A stretch of DNA of 64,000 nucleotides from an uncultured Clostridia bacterium (GTDB lineage: Bacteria > Bacillota > Clostridia > Christensenellales > CAG-917), in assembly GCA_947589475.1 (NCBI GenBank), contig CANQBO010000002.1, forward strand, positions 1-64,000, written 5' to 3'. The number at the start of each line of letters is the position of its first letter. Position 1 is the stretch's first letter. Of the stretch, positions 1 through 8,975 are shown piece after piece. Made by a program: the position numbers and the translations under genes. The notes beneath the pieces were generated by a model. The model was given only the letters and a program-made list of their open reading frames with translations, searched no databases and had not been told where the DNA came from.

Positions 1-440
1 CCCCATAAAATTCGTTCCACCGGCTATGCGTTTCTACACGGTGTTACATCGTCACTCATTGTTATGGGGACCCCGATATTTCTCTATCCGACGTTATCGA
101 AGGGATATGCCTACACTAAGACAGAGATTACGTTAAGTAAATAGACAGAGTTTTCTTTATTATCTGCTTGTTGGCATACCCCTTTATTTACCCCACGAAA
201 AGTGCTTTTCGTGGGGACCCCGATCATATACCCCATAAAATTCACTACGCTTATTTCTATGGGGACCCCGTTTAGCTCAGACCTACATATTTTCCGATTT
301 GGGCATACCCCTTTATAGCGTTAGTATAGAAACGTTATCGGGGTCCCCGCAAAATTACGCAGTGATTTTGTGGGGTGATTTTAGGGGGAGGCTCCGTGCT
401 TTGCGCGGTGGTGGGGGTCACATTATAAATAAACTCTCTG
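1..440. repeat. Intergenic repeat island with CCCC...GGGG hairpins
   Basis: No convincing gene. The stretch is a string of hairpins that begin with CCCC and end with GGGG: for example 191-216 (CCCCACGAAAAG paired with CTTTTCGTGGGG), the one at 231-264, and 345-375. Between 289 and 420 lies a composite cassette also found at 13671 and, in part, at 20925, 31385 and 50215. It carries a GGCATACCCCTTTA box, then the CCCC...GGGG hairpin, then a TAGGGGGAGGCTCCG box with a GTGGTGGGGGT tail. Function unknown. Confidence 0.7.
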
Positions 441-441
441 T

Positions 442-720
442 CAAGGAAAACGTAAATTCCAAACTCTTCCGCAGGAGTTTGGCACTTGCAGACATTCAAA
501 AAAACGCGAGCGACGGCAAGTATTTGCCTCGCTCGCGTTTTTTAGTTTGGGTTTGCAAAGGGCAAATTGCCCTTTGCCGAGGGAGCAGGGCGAGTAGCCC
601 TGCATGAGGCGACGAAGTCCCTTGCCGAGGGAACGGGGCGCGTAGCCCCGCATGGAGCGGCGCTCCACATAGGGCGAGTAGCCCACATAAAGCGGCGAAA
701 AGCTCACATGGGGCAGGAAA
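442..720 (-). repeat. Terminator-linked repeat (family A), copy 1
   Basis: Reads on the minus strand behind ricT. It has the conserved flank (AAACTCC, then a T-run), the variable terminator stem, a conserved GGGTTTGCAAAGGGC box, and short hairpin modules separated by the word CCTCGGCAAGGG. Other copies lie at 8585, 20335, 38075, 39840, 42590 and 49740. Confidence 0.65.
498..543 (-). terminator. Terminator behind ricT, probably bidirectional
   Basis: The stem ACGCGAGCG (504-512) pairs with CGCTCGCGT (530-538). It has an inner GGCAA/TTGCC stem, an A-run before it and a T-run after it, so it could end transcription on either strand. It is the variable core of family A. Confidence 0.7.
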
Positions 721-1581
721 TCACTTGTCCTCGTCGTCGGGGAGAGAGTCGATGTCGGCGGTGGATTGACGCTCGCCGATGTGCATATCCTCAATGGAGT
801 AGGTTTTGATGTCAAAGGAGCCGTCCTTCAGCATGACTTTGACGCGTGCGGTCTGCTTGAGCAGGTCGTTGGACTCTACGGTGCCTTCGCCGTCGGGGGT
901 GTTGACTTTGCTTCCGACTTTGGGCATGAGTTTGTAGGTCTGGGAGTAGTAGTCGTTTTCGTACTTGAGACAGCACATAAGTCTGCCGCACACGCCGTTG
1001 ATCTTTTGCGGATTGAGGGAAAGTCCCTGTATCTTCGCCATTTTGATGGATACTTTTTCAAAGTCGGGAAGGTGGGTCGTGCAACAGCAGGGACGTCCGC
1101 ATGGAGCAAGCGCGCCGCGCATTTTAATGTCGTCGCGCTCGTAGATCTGGCGGAGGTCTATGCGGGTCTTGAATATGGACGCAAGCACGCGCACGAGTTC
1201 GCGGAAATCGACTCTGCCCTCGGCGGTGAAATAGAAGATGAGTTTTGCGCGATCGAAGGTGTATTCCGCGTCGACGAGTTTCATGGGTATATTCATCTCG
1301 GTGATCTTTTCATGCATTATTTTGAGCGCGGTTTCCTTATCGGAGAGGTTTTTTTGCAGTTGCGCGATGTCCTCGGGAGTCGCTTTGCGCACCACGGGTT
1401 TCAGGGGTTGGACGATCTCGCTTTCGTCGACGTCCTTGTTTGGAATGACGACGGTTGCGAACTCCAGCCCGCGCGGAGTCTCGACGATGACGCCGTCATC
1501 GAGTTGGAAATCTATGCCGATGGGATCGAAATAATAGATCTTCGCGGAATTTTTATATTTGATACCGACTATTATTGCCAT
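721..1581 (-). CDS. ricT: PSP1-domain protein RicT (YaaT)
   Basis: 286 residues. It has a PSP1 C-terminal-type domain and the two cysteine clusters of the RicT family, CGRPCCCTTHLPDF near residues 161-174 and CGRLMCCL near 198-205. In Bacillus subtilis RicT forms a complex with RicA and RicF, carries iron-sulfur clusters and steers RNase Y processing, sporulation and biofilm genes; that role is taken from the family. The ATG follows GGAGGTAAAACATAA. Its start overlaps the end of holB by 10 bases, and tmk lies upstream. The tmk-holB-ricT order is typical of Firmicutes. The C-terminus ends in an acidic DDEDK tail. Confidence 0.9.
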   Translation of the reverse strand: MAIIVGIKYKNSAKIYYFDPIGIDFQLDDGVIVETPRGLEFATVVIPNKDVDESEIVQPLKPVVRKATPEDIAQLQKNLSDKETALKIMHEKITEMNIPMKLVDAEYTFDRAKLIFYFTAEGRVDFRELVRVLASIFKTRIDLRQIYERDDIKMRGALAPCGRPCCCTTHLPDFEKVSIKMAKIQGLSLNPQKINGVCGRLMCCLKYENDYYSQTYKLMPKVGSKVNTPDGEGTVESNDLLKQTARVKVMLKDGSFDIKTYSIEDMHIGERQSTADIDSLPDDEDK

Positions 1582-2546
1582 TTATGTTTTACCTCCAGCA
1601 TTGTAAAGAGAAGTGAATCTATTGCCGCCTGCAAGTTTACGTTGAGGCTCAATTTTTTGCGCACGAGATTTATCGCGGACAGGATATGCGCCAGGGCGCG
1701 GTCGCTGTACTTCGCGCTGAGCGCCGGGATGTCTCCGCCGAGCAGTCCCGCCGTCGAGAGGGATGGATCGTGCTTAAAGACGAGCATGTCCCTTATTATT
1801 ATGGACAGTACGTCCAAAAATTCATCTATATCCTTGAGAGCTTGCACCGCGGGGGACAGCTCTATAATGTCCGAGCTTCTGTTGAGACGGGAGAGCAGGG
1901 AAGTCGCCGCGTCATAGTAGCCGACATATTCGGAGGAGTCCGCGATGAGGAGCGCCTTGCCCGGCATACCGTTTGAACAAGCGGCGGCGACGGCGGCGGA
2001 ATGTCCGTCCTTGCCCATGGAGATAAGCTCGTCATATATGGCTTTTTCATCGAAAGAGTCAAGATAGACGGCGCGGCTTCTTGAGCGAACGGTTTCAAGC
2101 AAGCTCAAATCGTTTGCCACCCCCAGCAAGAAAGTAACGCCCTCGGGCGGCTCCTCGAGGGTCTTGAGGAGCTTGTTTTGCGCGGTGATATTCATAAGAT
2201 CCGCGCGGTGTATCAAATAGAGTTTTTTTCCGCTGAGTCCGCGCATTTCGACGGACGAGACGAGATCTGAGACGACTTCTTTCTTTATTTCGGCGCGCTC
2301 CCTGTTGACATGTATGACGTCCGCATGGCTCATATGCAACACCTTGCGGCACTCCGTACAGGAAAGGCATGCGTCCCCGCGCTCGCAGAATACGGAAGCG
2401 GCGACAAGCAGAGAAAAGCTGTCCGCGAGGTCGTCGTCCGCGCAAATTATGCGGTAGGCGTGTCCGAGGCCCTTTTTGACGTCCGCAAGCATCATCTCGT
2501 ATGCGCGCGACGTTTTGAGGATGTTTTCGAAAAGCAGTTCGCTCAC
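1572..2546 (-). CDS. holB: DNA polymerase III subunit delta prime
   Basis: 324 residues of the clamp-loader AAA+ family. The zinc-module cysteines are visible in CERGDACLSCTECRK near residues 53-67, and LLKTLEEPPEGVTFLL is the helicase-like sensor region common to HolB and DnaX. No intact Walker A lysine motif is visible, as expected for delta prime, which does not hydrolyse ATP. It would act in loading the sliding clamp at the replication fork. The start is GTG and overlaps the tmk stop by four bases (GTGA), so translation is probably coupled. Confidence 0.88.
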   Translation of the reverse strand: MSELLFENILKTSRAYEMMLADVKKGLGHAYRIICADDDLADSFSLLVAASVFCERGDACLSCTECRKVLHMSHADVIHVNRERAEIKKEVVSDLVSSVEMRGLSGKKLYLIHRADLMNITAQNKLLKTLEEPPEGVTFLLGVANDLSLLETVRSRSRAVYLDSFDEKAIYDELISMGKDGHSAAVAAACSNGMPGKALLIADSSEYVGYYDAATSLLSRLNRSSDIIELSPAVQALKDIDEFLDVLSIIIRDMLVFKHDPSLSTAGLLGGDIPALSAKYSDRALAHILSAINLVRKKLSLNVNLQAAIDSLLFTMLEVKHKWQ

Positions 2547-3151
2547 CTTATCGCCCCTCTCTGTCGCAATGCGTCGATTATATTTTTCGAAGTGACAAGT
2601 TTGTCCAAATCGGGTTTTATGCGTACAAAACGAGTCGGTGAAAGCTTGATCTCGTCAAGATAACCCCTATATACGCGCTCGAAAAAATCGTCGGGTTGTT
2701 CCTCTATGCGGTCCGCGTGACGGTCGCCTCTCCAATTGCTTTTGGGGGGAAGATCGAGGAATATCGTGACGTCGGGCATACAGCCGTCTATTGCAAAGGC
2801 GTTTATTTTTTTGACTGCGTCCGCGCCCAAACGACGACCATAACCTTGATAGGCGACGGAGCTGTCGATATAGCGGTCGCAGATGACAAGTTTGCCGAGG
2901 GCAAGCGCGGGCTTTATAACTTCGCGCACAAGTTGCGCGCGGCTGGCGGCATACAGCATAGCCTCCGTCATATCCGTCATGGCGGAATTTGCCTTGTCCA
3001 AAATCACCCCTCTTATCTGCTCCGAGATGTCCGTACTGCCCGGCTCGCGGATATAGACGGCGTCTTGACCCGTCCTGAAAAGATATTCCTTGAGCAACCT
3101 AAGTTGCGTGGATTTCCCCACGCCCTCGGAACCTTCAAACGTAACAAACAT
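2543..3151 (-). CDS. tmk: Thymidylate kinase
   Basis: 202 residues. The P-loop FEGSEGVGKSTQ sits at the N-terminus, followed by the DRY-type motif ICDRYIDSSVAYQGYGR and a lid-like region. It phosphorylates dTMP to dTDP for DNA synthesis. I chose the ATG at 3151 because MFVTFEG is the normal family start and GGAAAGG lies just upstream; an in-frame ATG 33 bases further out would add a non-homologous tail. It is the first gene of tmk-holB-ricT, with a promoter at 3173-3201. Confidence 0.93.
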   Translation of the reverse strand: MFVTFEGSEGVGKSTQLRLLKEYLFRTGQDAVYIREPGSTDISEQIRGVILDKANSAMTDMTEAMLYAASRAQLVREVIKPALALGKLVICDRYIDSSVAYQGYGRRLGADAVKKINAFAIDGCMPDVTIFLDLPPKSNWRGDRHADRIEEQPDDFFERVYRGYLDEIKLSPTRFVRIKPDLDKLVTSKNIIDALRQRGAIR

Positions 3152-3172
3152 ATCGCACCTTTCCTTTTTTAC

Positions 3173-3201
3173 AGTGTAGCACAAATTTTTGCGTATAACA
3201 A
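3173..3201 (-). promoter_or_regulatory. Promoter of tmk-holB-ricT
   Basis: Read on the minus strand: TTGTTA, 17 bases, TACACT. The -10 box ends about 21 bases before the tmk ATG. Fits a housekeeping sigma factor. Confidence 0.6.
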
Positions 3202-3324
3202 GTAAAAGCGCGCTTTTATTGCGCGTTCAGCCGCAAGTTTCGACGTTCGATACGGACGAAAGCCCTTTTGAACTACATCAAAGAGTGCAAACGACAAATA
3301 AACTCATGTTCGAGAATGTTTTTC

Positions 3325-3351
3325 TTGACTAAATATGTTTGTTTGTATTAA
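3325..3351 (+). promoter_or_regulatory. Possible leuS promoter
   Basis: TTGACT followed after 15 bases by TATTAA. The spacer is short, so this is tentative. No T-box hallmark was seen in the 180 bases between tmk and leuS. Confidence 0.35.
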
Positions 3352-3395
3352 ACTTAATCTATTATAAAGGCAAGACATATTTTTTGAGGCGAGCA

Positions 3396-5816
3396 ATGGA
3401 TTTCAAGCAGATCGAAGAAAAGTGGCAGAAGAGATGGGCTGAGACAAAGCTCTACAAATTCGACAGGGACAGAGTGGACAAAAAGTATTACTGTCTCGAG
3501 ATGTTTTCCTATCCTTCGGGCGCGAAACTCCACGCGGGGCATTGGTACAACTACGGGCCTGCGGACACTTTCGCGCGCTTCAAGCGCATGCAGGGCTACG
3601 AGGTATTTCAGCCCATGGGCTTTGACGCGTTCGGTCTCCCCGCCGAAAATTACGCCATCAAAACGGGCATACACCCCGAGGACAGCACGCTCAAAAACAT
3701 CGCCACTATGGAGGAGCAACTCAAGCGCATAGGCGCGACCTACGATTGGGACTATGAGATAAAGACCTGCCTCCCGGATTACTACAAGTGGACGCAATGG
3801 ATGTTTTTGCAACTTTTCAAGCACGGGTTGGCGTATCAAAAGGAGGCGCCCGTCAATTGGTGCCCCTCCTGCAACACAGTGCTCGCAAACGAGCAGGCGC
3901 AGGGCGGAGTGTGCGACAGATGCGGAAGCGTCGTCACGCACAAAAATCTGACGCAATGGTTTTTTAAGATCACCGCATATGCGGACGAGCTTCTCGACGG
4001 GCTGGATAAGCTGGATTGGCCCGAAAAGACAAAGCTCATGCAAAAGAATTGGATCGGCAGGAGCTATGGCGGCGAGATCGTCTTCGACGTCAAGGACAGC
4101 GACGAGAAGATACGCGTCTTCACGACGCGCGCGGACACGGTGTTCGGCGTGACGTACGTGGTGCTCGCTCCCGAAAGTCCGCTCGTTGACAAACTCACGA
4201 CGTCCGCGCAAAAAGAGGCGGTAGAAGCGTATCGGAAAAAGGCGGCGGAAGCCACCGAGATCGACAGATTAAGCTCCACGCGCGAAAAGACGGGCGTGCT
4301 TACGGGCAGTTTTGCGATAAATCCCGTCAACGGCAGAGAGGTGCCCATACTCGTCGCGGACTATGTCATCGCAAGCTACGGCACGGGCGCGGTCATGGGC
4401 GTCGCGGCGCACGACGAGCGAGACTATGTGTTTGCAAGCAAGCTCGGCTTGCCCATAGAAAGAGTCATCAAGGGCGAGGAGGGACAGGACGACGCGCTCC
4501 CCTTCACTCAGTACGGCACGCTTGTGAACAGCGGCGAATTCGACGGACTCAAGTCCGAGGACGCAAAGCTTGCCATACTCAAAAAGCTGGAGGGCGAGGG
4601 CAAAGGCTGTCTCAAGACAAACTACCGTCTGCGCGATTGGCTGGTGAGCCGTCAAAGATATTGGGGCGCGCCCATTCCCGTCATACACTGCGATCATTGC
4701 GGCGCTGTGCCCGTCCCCGAAGAGGATCTGCCCGTGTTGCTCCCCAAAAACGTCAACTTTACGCCAAACGGGGAGTCCCCGCTCAAGAAGTGCGACGAAT
4801 TTATGCATACCACTTGCCCCGTCTGCGGCAGGCCCGCGCTGAGGGACGCGGATACGCTGGACACTTTCGTGTGCTCAAGCTGGTACTATCTGCGCTATCC
4901 CGACAACAAAAACGCGGACGCGCCATTCGACAGCGAGTGGATAAACAAGATGTTGCCGGTGGACAAGTACATCGGCGGGGCGGAGCATGCATGTATGCAT
5001 CTTTTGTACGCGCGCTTCTTCACCAAAGTGCTTAGGGACCTCGGCTATTTGAATTTTGACGAACCTTTCCTTTCCCTCGTGCATCAGGGCACCATTTTGG
5101 GTCCCGACGGCAACAAGATGAGCAAGAGCAAGGGCAACGTCGTATCCCCCGACGACAGCATACAAAAGTACGGGGCGGACGCTTTCAGACTGTACCTTAT
5201 GTTCGGCTTCAACTATGTCGAGGGCGGTCCGTGGAACGACAGCGGGCTGGAAGCCATATCGAGATTTATCGACAGGGTGGAAAGACTTGTCAAAAAGTGC
5301 TTCGAAAACTTTGTTTCCGCGCCTTTCGGCAAGGCGGAAAAGGAGCTGAACAGAGTGCGCCACCTCACGATAAAGAGCGTGACGAACGACCTCGAACACT
5401 TCTCTTTCAACACGGCGGTCGCGAGGCTTATGGAATTCGTCAACGCTATATACGCCTACGATTCGTCCGTACCGCAAAAGAACGCCATGTTTAAAGATTG
5501 CGTGCGCGACCTCGTGTTGTTGCTCGCTCCCTTTGCGCCGCACTGCGCGGAGGAGCTTTGGGAAATGCTCGGCGAAAAGTATTCCGTGTTCAACGCGCCG
5601 TATCCCGTATGCGACGAGAAGGCGACGACGCTTGACGAGGTGGAGCTTGCCGTGCAGATCAACAGCAAGATGCGCGCAAAAGTGACGGTGCCCACGGACG
5701 CGGAGAGCGCGGCGATAGAGGCGGCGGCGGTGGAAGCCGTCAAAGATCAACTTGAGAGCAAGCCCGTCAAAAAGGTCATCGTCGTCAAAGGCAGACTTGT
5801 AAACATCATCGTATAA
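3396..5816 (+). CDS. leuS: Leucyl-tRNA synthetase
   Basis: 806 residues, a normal bacterial LeuRS length. The class I HIGH-type motif is [16 protein letters not shown], and the KMSKS loop is [15 protein letters not shown]. The CP1 editing domain shows [18 protein letters not shown] and [15 protein letters not shown], the threonine-rich and aspartate parts that hydrolyse mischarged tRNA. Zinc-ribbon cysteines occur in [10 protein letters not shown] and CDRCGS. The ATG at 3396 follows GAGGCGAGCA; the open frame extends 57 bases upstream, but that part is not homologous. serS and a membrane peptidase follow on the same strand. Confidence 0.96.
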   Translation: MDFKQIEEKWQKRWAETKLYKFDRDRVDKKYYCLEMFSYPSGAKLHAGHWYNYGPADTFARFKRMQGYEVFQPMGFDAFGLPAENYAIKTGIHPEDSTLKNIATMEEQLKRIGATYDWDYEIKTCLPDYYKWTQWMFLQLFKHGLAYQKEAPVNWCPSCNTVLANEQAQGGVCDRCGSVVTHKNLTQWFFKITAYADELLDGLDKLDWPEKTKLMQKNWIGRSYGGEIVFDVKDSDEKIRVFTTRADTVFGVTYVVLAPESPLVDKLTTSAQKEAVEAYRKKAAEATEIDRLSSTREKTGVLTGSFAINPVNGREVPILVADYVIASYGTGAVMGVAAHDERDYVFASKLGLPIERVIKGEEGQDDALPFTQYGTLVNSGEFDGLKSEDAKLAILKKLEGEGKGCLKTNYRLRDWLVSRQRYWGAPIPVIHCDHCGAVPVPEEDLPVLLPKNVNFTPNGESPLKKCDEFMHTTCPVCGRPALRDADTLDTFVCSSWYYLRYPDNKNADAPFDSEWINKMLPVDKYIGGAEHACMHLLYARFFTKVLRDLGYLNFDEPFLSLVHQGTILGPDGNKMSKSKGNVVSPDDSIQKYGADAFRLYLMFGFNYVEGGPWNDSGLEAISRFIDRVERLVKKCFENFVSAPFGKAEKELNRVRHLTIKSVTNDLEHFSFNTAVARLMEFVNAIYAYDSSVPQKNAMFKDCVRDLVLLLAPFAPHCAEELWEMLGEKYSVFNAPYPVCDEKATTLDEVELAVQINSKMRAKVTVPTDAESAAIEAAAVEAVKDQLESKPVKKVIVVKGRLVNIIV

Positions 5817-5914
5817 GTGCGATTGATGGCATAAATCGGGGTTTATCCCCGCAAAATCGTATGTTAAAGTGCGGAATATGAGATTTTTATTTCCGCATCG
5901 CTAAGGAGACGCAT

Positions 5915-7198
5915 ATGTTGGATCTTGTCAGGATCAGAAGCAACCCGCAAGCCGTCGCGGACGCGCTTGCAAAAAAAGGCTACAAGGCGGACTTTGCCCG
6001 CATCATCGAGTGGGACGACGAGCGCAAGGCGACGATCACGGAGATAGAGGCGCTCAAAGCGCAAAAGAACAAGATCTCCGCCGAGATCCCCGCGCTCAAA
6101 AAGTCGGGGCAACCAGTGCAACCTATCTTCGATGAGATGAGAAAGCTCGGCGAGGAAATAGCGGCGGGCGACGCGAAGATAAACGCGCTGGTGGCAAACA
6201 TCAACGACGCGCTTGCGGCAATGCCCAACATTCCCGACGACGACCTTCTCCCCGGCGAGAAGGAAAACAATCAAGTCATACGCGTTGTCGGCGAACAGCC
6301 CAAATTCGACTTCCCGCTCAAAAACCACGTGGACATCTGCACGGATCTCGGACTCATAGACTACGAGCGCGGAGTGAAGCTCAGCGGCAACGGCTTCTGG
6401 ATATACAGGGGCATGGGCGCGAGGCTTGAATGGGCGCTTCTCAACTATTTCATCGAGGAGCATCTCTCGGACGGTTATGAGTTTATTCTGCCGCCATATC
6501 AGCTCGGCTACAATTGCGGCTTCGGCGCGGGGCAATTCCCAAAATTCAGCGACGAGGTGTATTGGCTGGACGTGGACGAGGACAGAAAACGCAACAGATT
6601 TATGCTTCCCACCGCGGAAACAGCGCTCGTAAACATGTATGCGGGCGAGATAATAGACGAGAGCAAGTTGCCCATGAAATTCTTCGCGTACTCGCCCTGC
6701 TTCAGGAAGGAGGCGGGAAGCGCGCGCACAGAGGAGCGCGGCATGATACGCGGACATCAATTCAACAAGATAGAGATGGTTCAGTACGCGCACCCCGAGC
6801 ACAGCATGGAGGCTTTCGAGGAGCTTGTGGAGAAGGCGGCGAGGCTTGTGGAAAAGCTGGGTCTGCACTTCCGCATAAGCAAACTTGCGGCAGGGGACTG
6901 CTCCGCGTCCATGGCGAGGACGTACGACGTCGAACTTTGGATCCCGTCCATGGGTATATACAAGGAGTGCTCCTCCGTTTCCAACGCCAACGATTATCAA
7001 GCGAGGCGCAACAACACGCGCTACCGCGACTCAAAGACGGGAAAGCCCGCGTATGTGCATACGCTCAACGGTAGCGGTCTTGCGACGTCCCGACTCATTC
7101 CCGCCATTGTGGAGCAGTATCAAAACGCGGACGGAAGCGTCACGGTGCCCGAAGTGCTTCGCAAGTTTATGGGCGGCATAGAAAAGATAGAAAAATAA
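5915..7198 (+). CDS. serS: Seryl-tRNA synthetase
   Basis: 427 residues. The N-terminal half is charged and heptad-like, matching the tRNA-binding coiled-coil arm. The class II catalytic domain shows motif 2 (FRKEAGSARTEERGMIRGHQ) and motif 3 (GSGLATSRLIPAIVEQYQ). The ATG follows AAGGAGACGCAT. The 98-base gap behind leuS contains the small hairpins CGGGG/CCCCG and TGCGGAA/TTCCGCA, which might act as a leader or attenuator. Probably cotranscribed with leuS. Confidence 0.95.
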   Translation: MLDLVRIRSNPQAVADALAKKGYKADFARIIEWDDERKATITEIEALKAQKNKISAEIPALKKSGQPVQPIFDEMRKLGEEIAAGDAKINALVANINDALAAMPNIPDDDLLPGEKENNQVIRVVGEQPKFDFPLKNHVDICTDLGLIDYERGVKLSGNGFWIYRGMGARLEWALLNYFIEEHLSDGYEFILPPYQLGYNCGFGAGQFPKFSDEVYWLDVDEDRKRNRFMLPTAETALVNMYAGEIIDESKLPMKFFAYSPCFRKEAGSARTEERGMIRGHQFNKIEMVQYAHPEHSMEAFEELVEKAARLVEKLGLHFRISKLAAGDCSASMARTYDVELWIPSMGIYKECSSVSNANDYQARRNNTRYRDSKTGKPAYVHTLNGSGLATSRLIPAIVEQYQNADGSVTVPEVLRKFMGGIEKIEK

Positions 7199-7273
7199 TA
7201 GTATTTGATCGATGTAGGGCGTTCCCCGCTCTCTTCGCGCTTATAAATAAAATTTTAAAAAGGGGGAAACCTT

Positions 7274-8584
7274 ATGAAAGAAAAACTGCAAAAGTATACC
7301 GACGAGGCATACTCGATGGTGGAATATGCCGCCAACGAGATCGGACAGCGCGTCCCGGGTACGGACGGCGAGAAGAAGTTTCAGGACTATCTTGCCGACA
7401 AGTTCAGAGAGATCGGACTTCAGCCAAAGACGGAAAAATTCATCTTTGCGCCTCGCGGATCGATCGGCGGACTTCCTTATGCCGGTTGGGGCGGCATCAT
7501 TATGGCGGTTCTGCTCATTTTGGCGACGCTCGGCGCGCACATCAACCCATTCATAGGCGTTGCGCTTTACTTTTTTGCCGCAATTTACGGCGTCGCGCTC
7601 TGGATATGGGTCATCTTCAGCGTTTTCAAGTACAAAACGTGGTTCGATTGGTGCTTTAAACAGGAAGTCTCATACAATACTTATGCGCAACTCCTGCCCG
7701 AGGACGGCAAATACGACTATACCATCTACCTTACGGGACACACCGACACAAGCTGGACGCTCAAGCACTCCGCCGCACACAGCCCCTTCATCGTCATCAT
7801 TCTCAAGATAGGTATAGGCGCAATATCCGTCGGTCTCATTACGGTGCTCGCAGTCCTCAACTTTGTGCTGTTTATGATGGCGGTTTATATGACGGACGCA
7901 AGCGCAGAAACATTGCTTGCCATCGGCAAAGCGCTTGACATTTTGTATTACATAGTGGTGTTTGGCTGTCCCGTGCTTATGGTCGGCTCCTATATGCTGT
8001 GCCTCTACAACGAGAAGAACCCCCGCGTCGCGTCTCCCGGCGCTATGGACAACGCTACGGGCGTCGCCATCGCGTACGAGACAATAAAATATTACAAGGA
8101 AAATCCCGAGGAGGCTCCCGCAGGTTGCCGCGTCATCGCAATGGGTTGCGGTGCGGAAGAGGCGGGCTTAAGAGGCTCCATAAACTTCGTCCGTGCGCAC
8201 AAAAACGACGGCATGCTCCAAAACGCCTACCACATCAACATCGACTCCATAGCCGATAAGGACTTTTTCGAGGTCATTCACGGCGACGCATGGCTCTGCC
8301 CGCACTTTGACAAGGATATGACCGCCATGGCTTTTGAGGCTATGAAGGAAGCGGGCATAGAGAAGCCCGGCGACATCGCAAACCCCGTCGGAGGTTGCGA
8401 CTCAACGCCTTTCCAAAAGGCGGGCGTAAAGTCCGTCACCCTCGCCGCGCAAAACCCCGTCATGACGGATTATTATCATACCCTCTACGACGTCCCCGAA
8501 CGCTTCGAAGCGGAAACGGTGGGCAGAGGTCTCGACATCACTTTGCGACTCGTCAAGAAGATCGAACAAAGCCGCAAGGCGTAG
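7274..8584 (+). CDS. Membrane-anchored M28-family metallopeptidase
   Basis: 436 residues. The M28 zinc-site motifs are present in order: GHTDTSWT, SPGAMDNATGVA, GCGAEEAGLRGS, INIDSI and a late YHTLYD. The metal-bridging aspartate and the catalytic Glu-Glu pair are kept, so it should be active. Hydrophobic segments near residues 77-115 and 175-240 interrupt the domain, giving an integral membrane peptidase or aminopeptidase. Substrate unknown. The ATG follows AAAGGGGGAAACCTT. Compare the degenerate relative at 53085-54398. Confidence 0.8.
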   Translation: MKEKLQKYTDEAYSMVEYAANEIGQRVPGTDGEKKFQDYLADKFREIGLQPKTEKFIFAPRGSIGGLPYAGWGGIIMAVLLILATLGAHINPFIGVALYFFAAIYGVALWIWVIFSVFKYKTWFDWCFKQEVSYNTYAQLLPEDGKYDYTIYLTGHTDTSWTLKHSAAHSPFIVIILKIGIGAISVGLITVLAVLNFVLFMMAVYMTDASAETLLAIGKALDILYYIVVFGCPVLMVGSYMLCLYNEKNPRVASPGAMDNATGVAIAYETIKYYKENPEEAPAGCRVIAMGCGAEEAGLRGSINFVRAHKNDGMLQNAYHINIDSIADKDFFEVIHGDAWLCPHFDKDMTAMAFEAMKEAGIEKPGDIANPVGGCDSTPFQKAGVKSVTLAAQNPVMTDYYHTLYDVPERFEAETVGRGLDITLRLVKKIEQSRKA

Positions 8585-8840
8585 TCTCCTGTGGGCTACT
8601 CGCCCACACCTCGGCAAAGGGAGCCTATGCGAGGCTCTGCCCCGCGCCCCGGCAAGGGACTTCGTCGCACCATGCGGGGCTACGCGCCCCGCGCCCTCGG
8701 CAAAGGGCGTTTCGCCCTTTGCAAACCCAAGCTAAAAACGCGCGAACGTCGTGACTTTAGTCGCTAGTTCGCGCGCGTTTTGTTTTGTATGCAATTTCCA
8801 AACTCCCGCGTGCGAGCTTGATACTTACGTTTGCTTTATC
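8585..8840 (+). repeat. Terminator-linked repeat (family A), copy 2
   Basis: Starts directly after the peptidase stop codon. It has the modules GTGGGCTACTCGCCCAC and GCGGGGCTACGCGCCCCGC separated by CCTCGGCAAAGGG words, then the box GCAAACCCAAGCTAAAAA, a variable terminator stem, and the conserved CCAAACTCCCGCGTGCGAGC flank. Confidence 0.65.
8735..8786 (+). terminator. Terminator behind the M28 peptidase
   Basis: CGCGCGAAC (8739-8747) pairs with GTTCGCGCG (8767-8775), followed by a T-rich run. An inner GTGAC...GTCGC stem strengthens it. This is the core of family A copy 2. Confidence 0.7.
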
Positions 8841-8922
8841 CGACATACCAACGCTTTACGTGCCGGAGTTCTAGTAACCTTTGTCCGAGCGAATGTTTTG
8901 TTATAAATCAAGCCTAAGTAAA

Positions 8923-8944
8923 AGAGGGCGGAAGCGCCCTCTTG
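8923..8944 (-). terminator. Terminator behind cysS
   Basis: AAGAGGGCG pairs perfectly with CGCCCTCTT around a four-base loop, followed on the minus strand by TTTT. It lies 32 bases past the cysS stop. Confidence 0.7.
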
Positions 8945-8975
8945 AATTTGATGTTTTTTAGTATTTCAGGGTGGG

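Noticed and set aside
766..1917. 383-codon open frame on the plus strand
   Set aside because: Shadow of ricT and holB on the other strand; composition is that of a reversed gene and no family motif appears.
3202..3395. T-box leader before leuS
   Set aside because: No AGGGTGG antiterminator word or paired stems seen.
4875..5750. Long minus-strand frame inside leuS
   Set aside because: LeuRS is certain on the plus strand; the frame is an antisense shadow of high-GC codon use.
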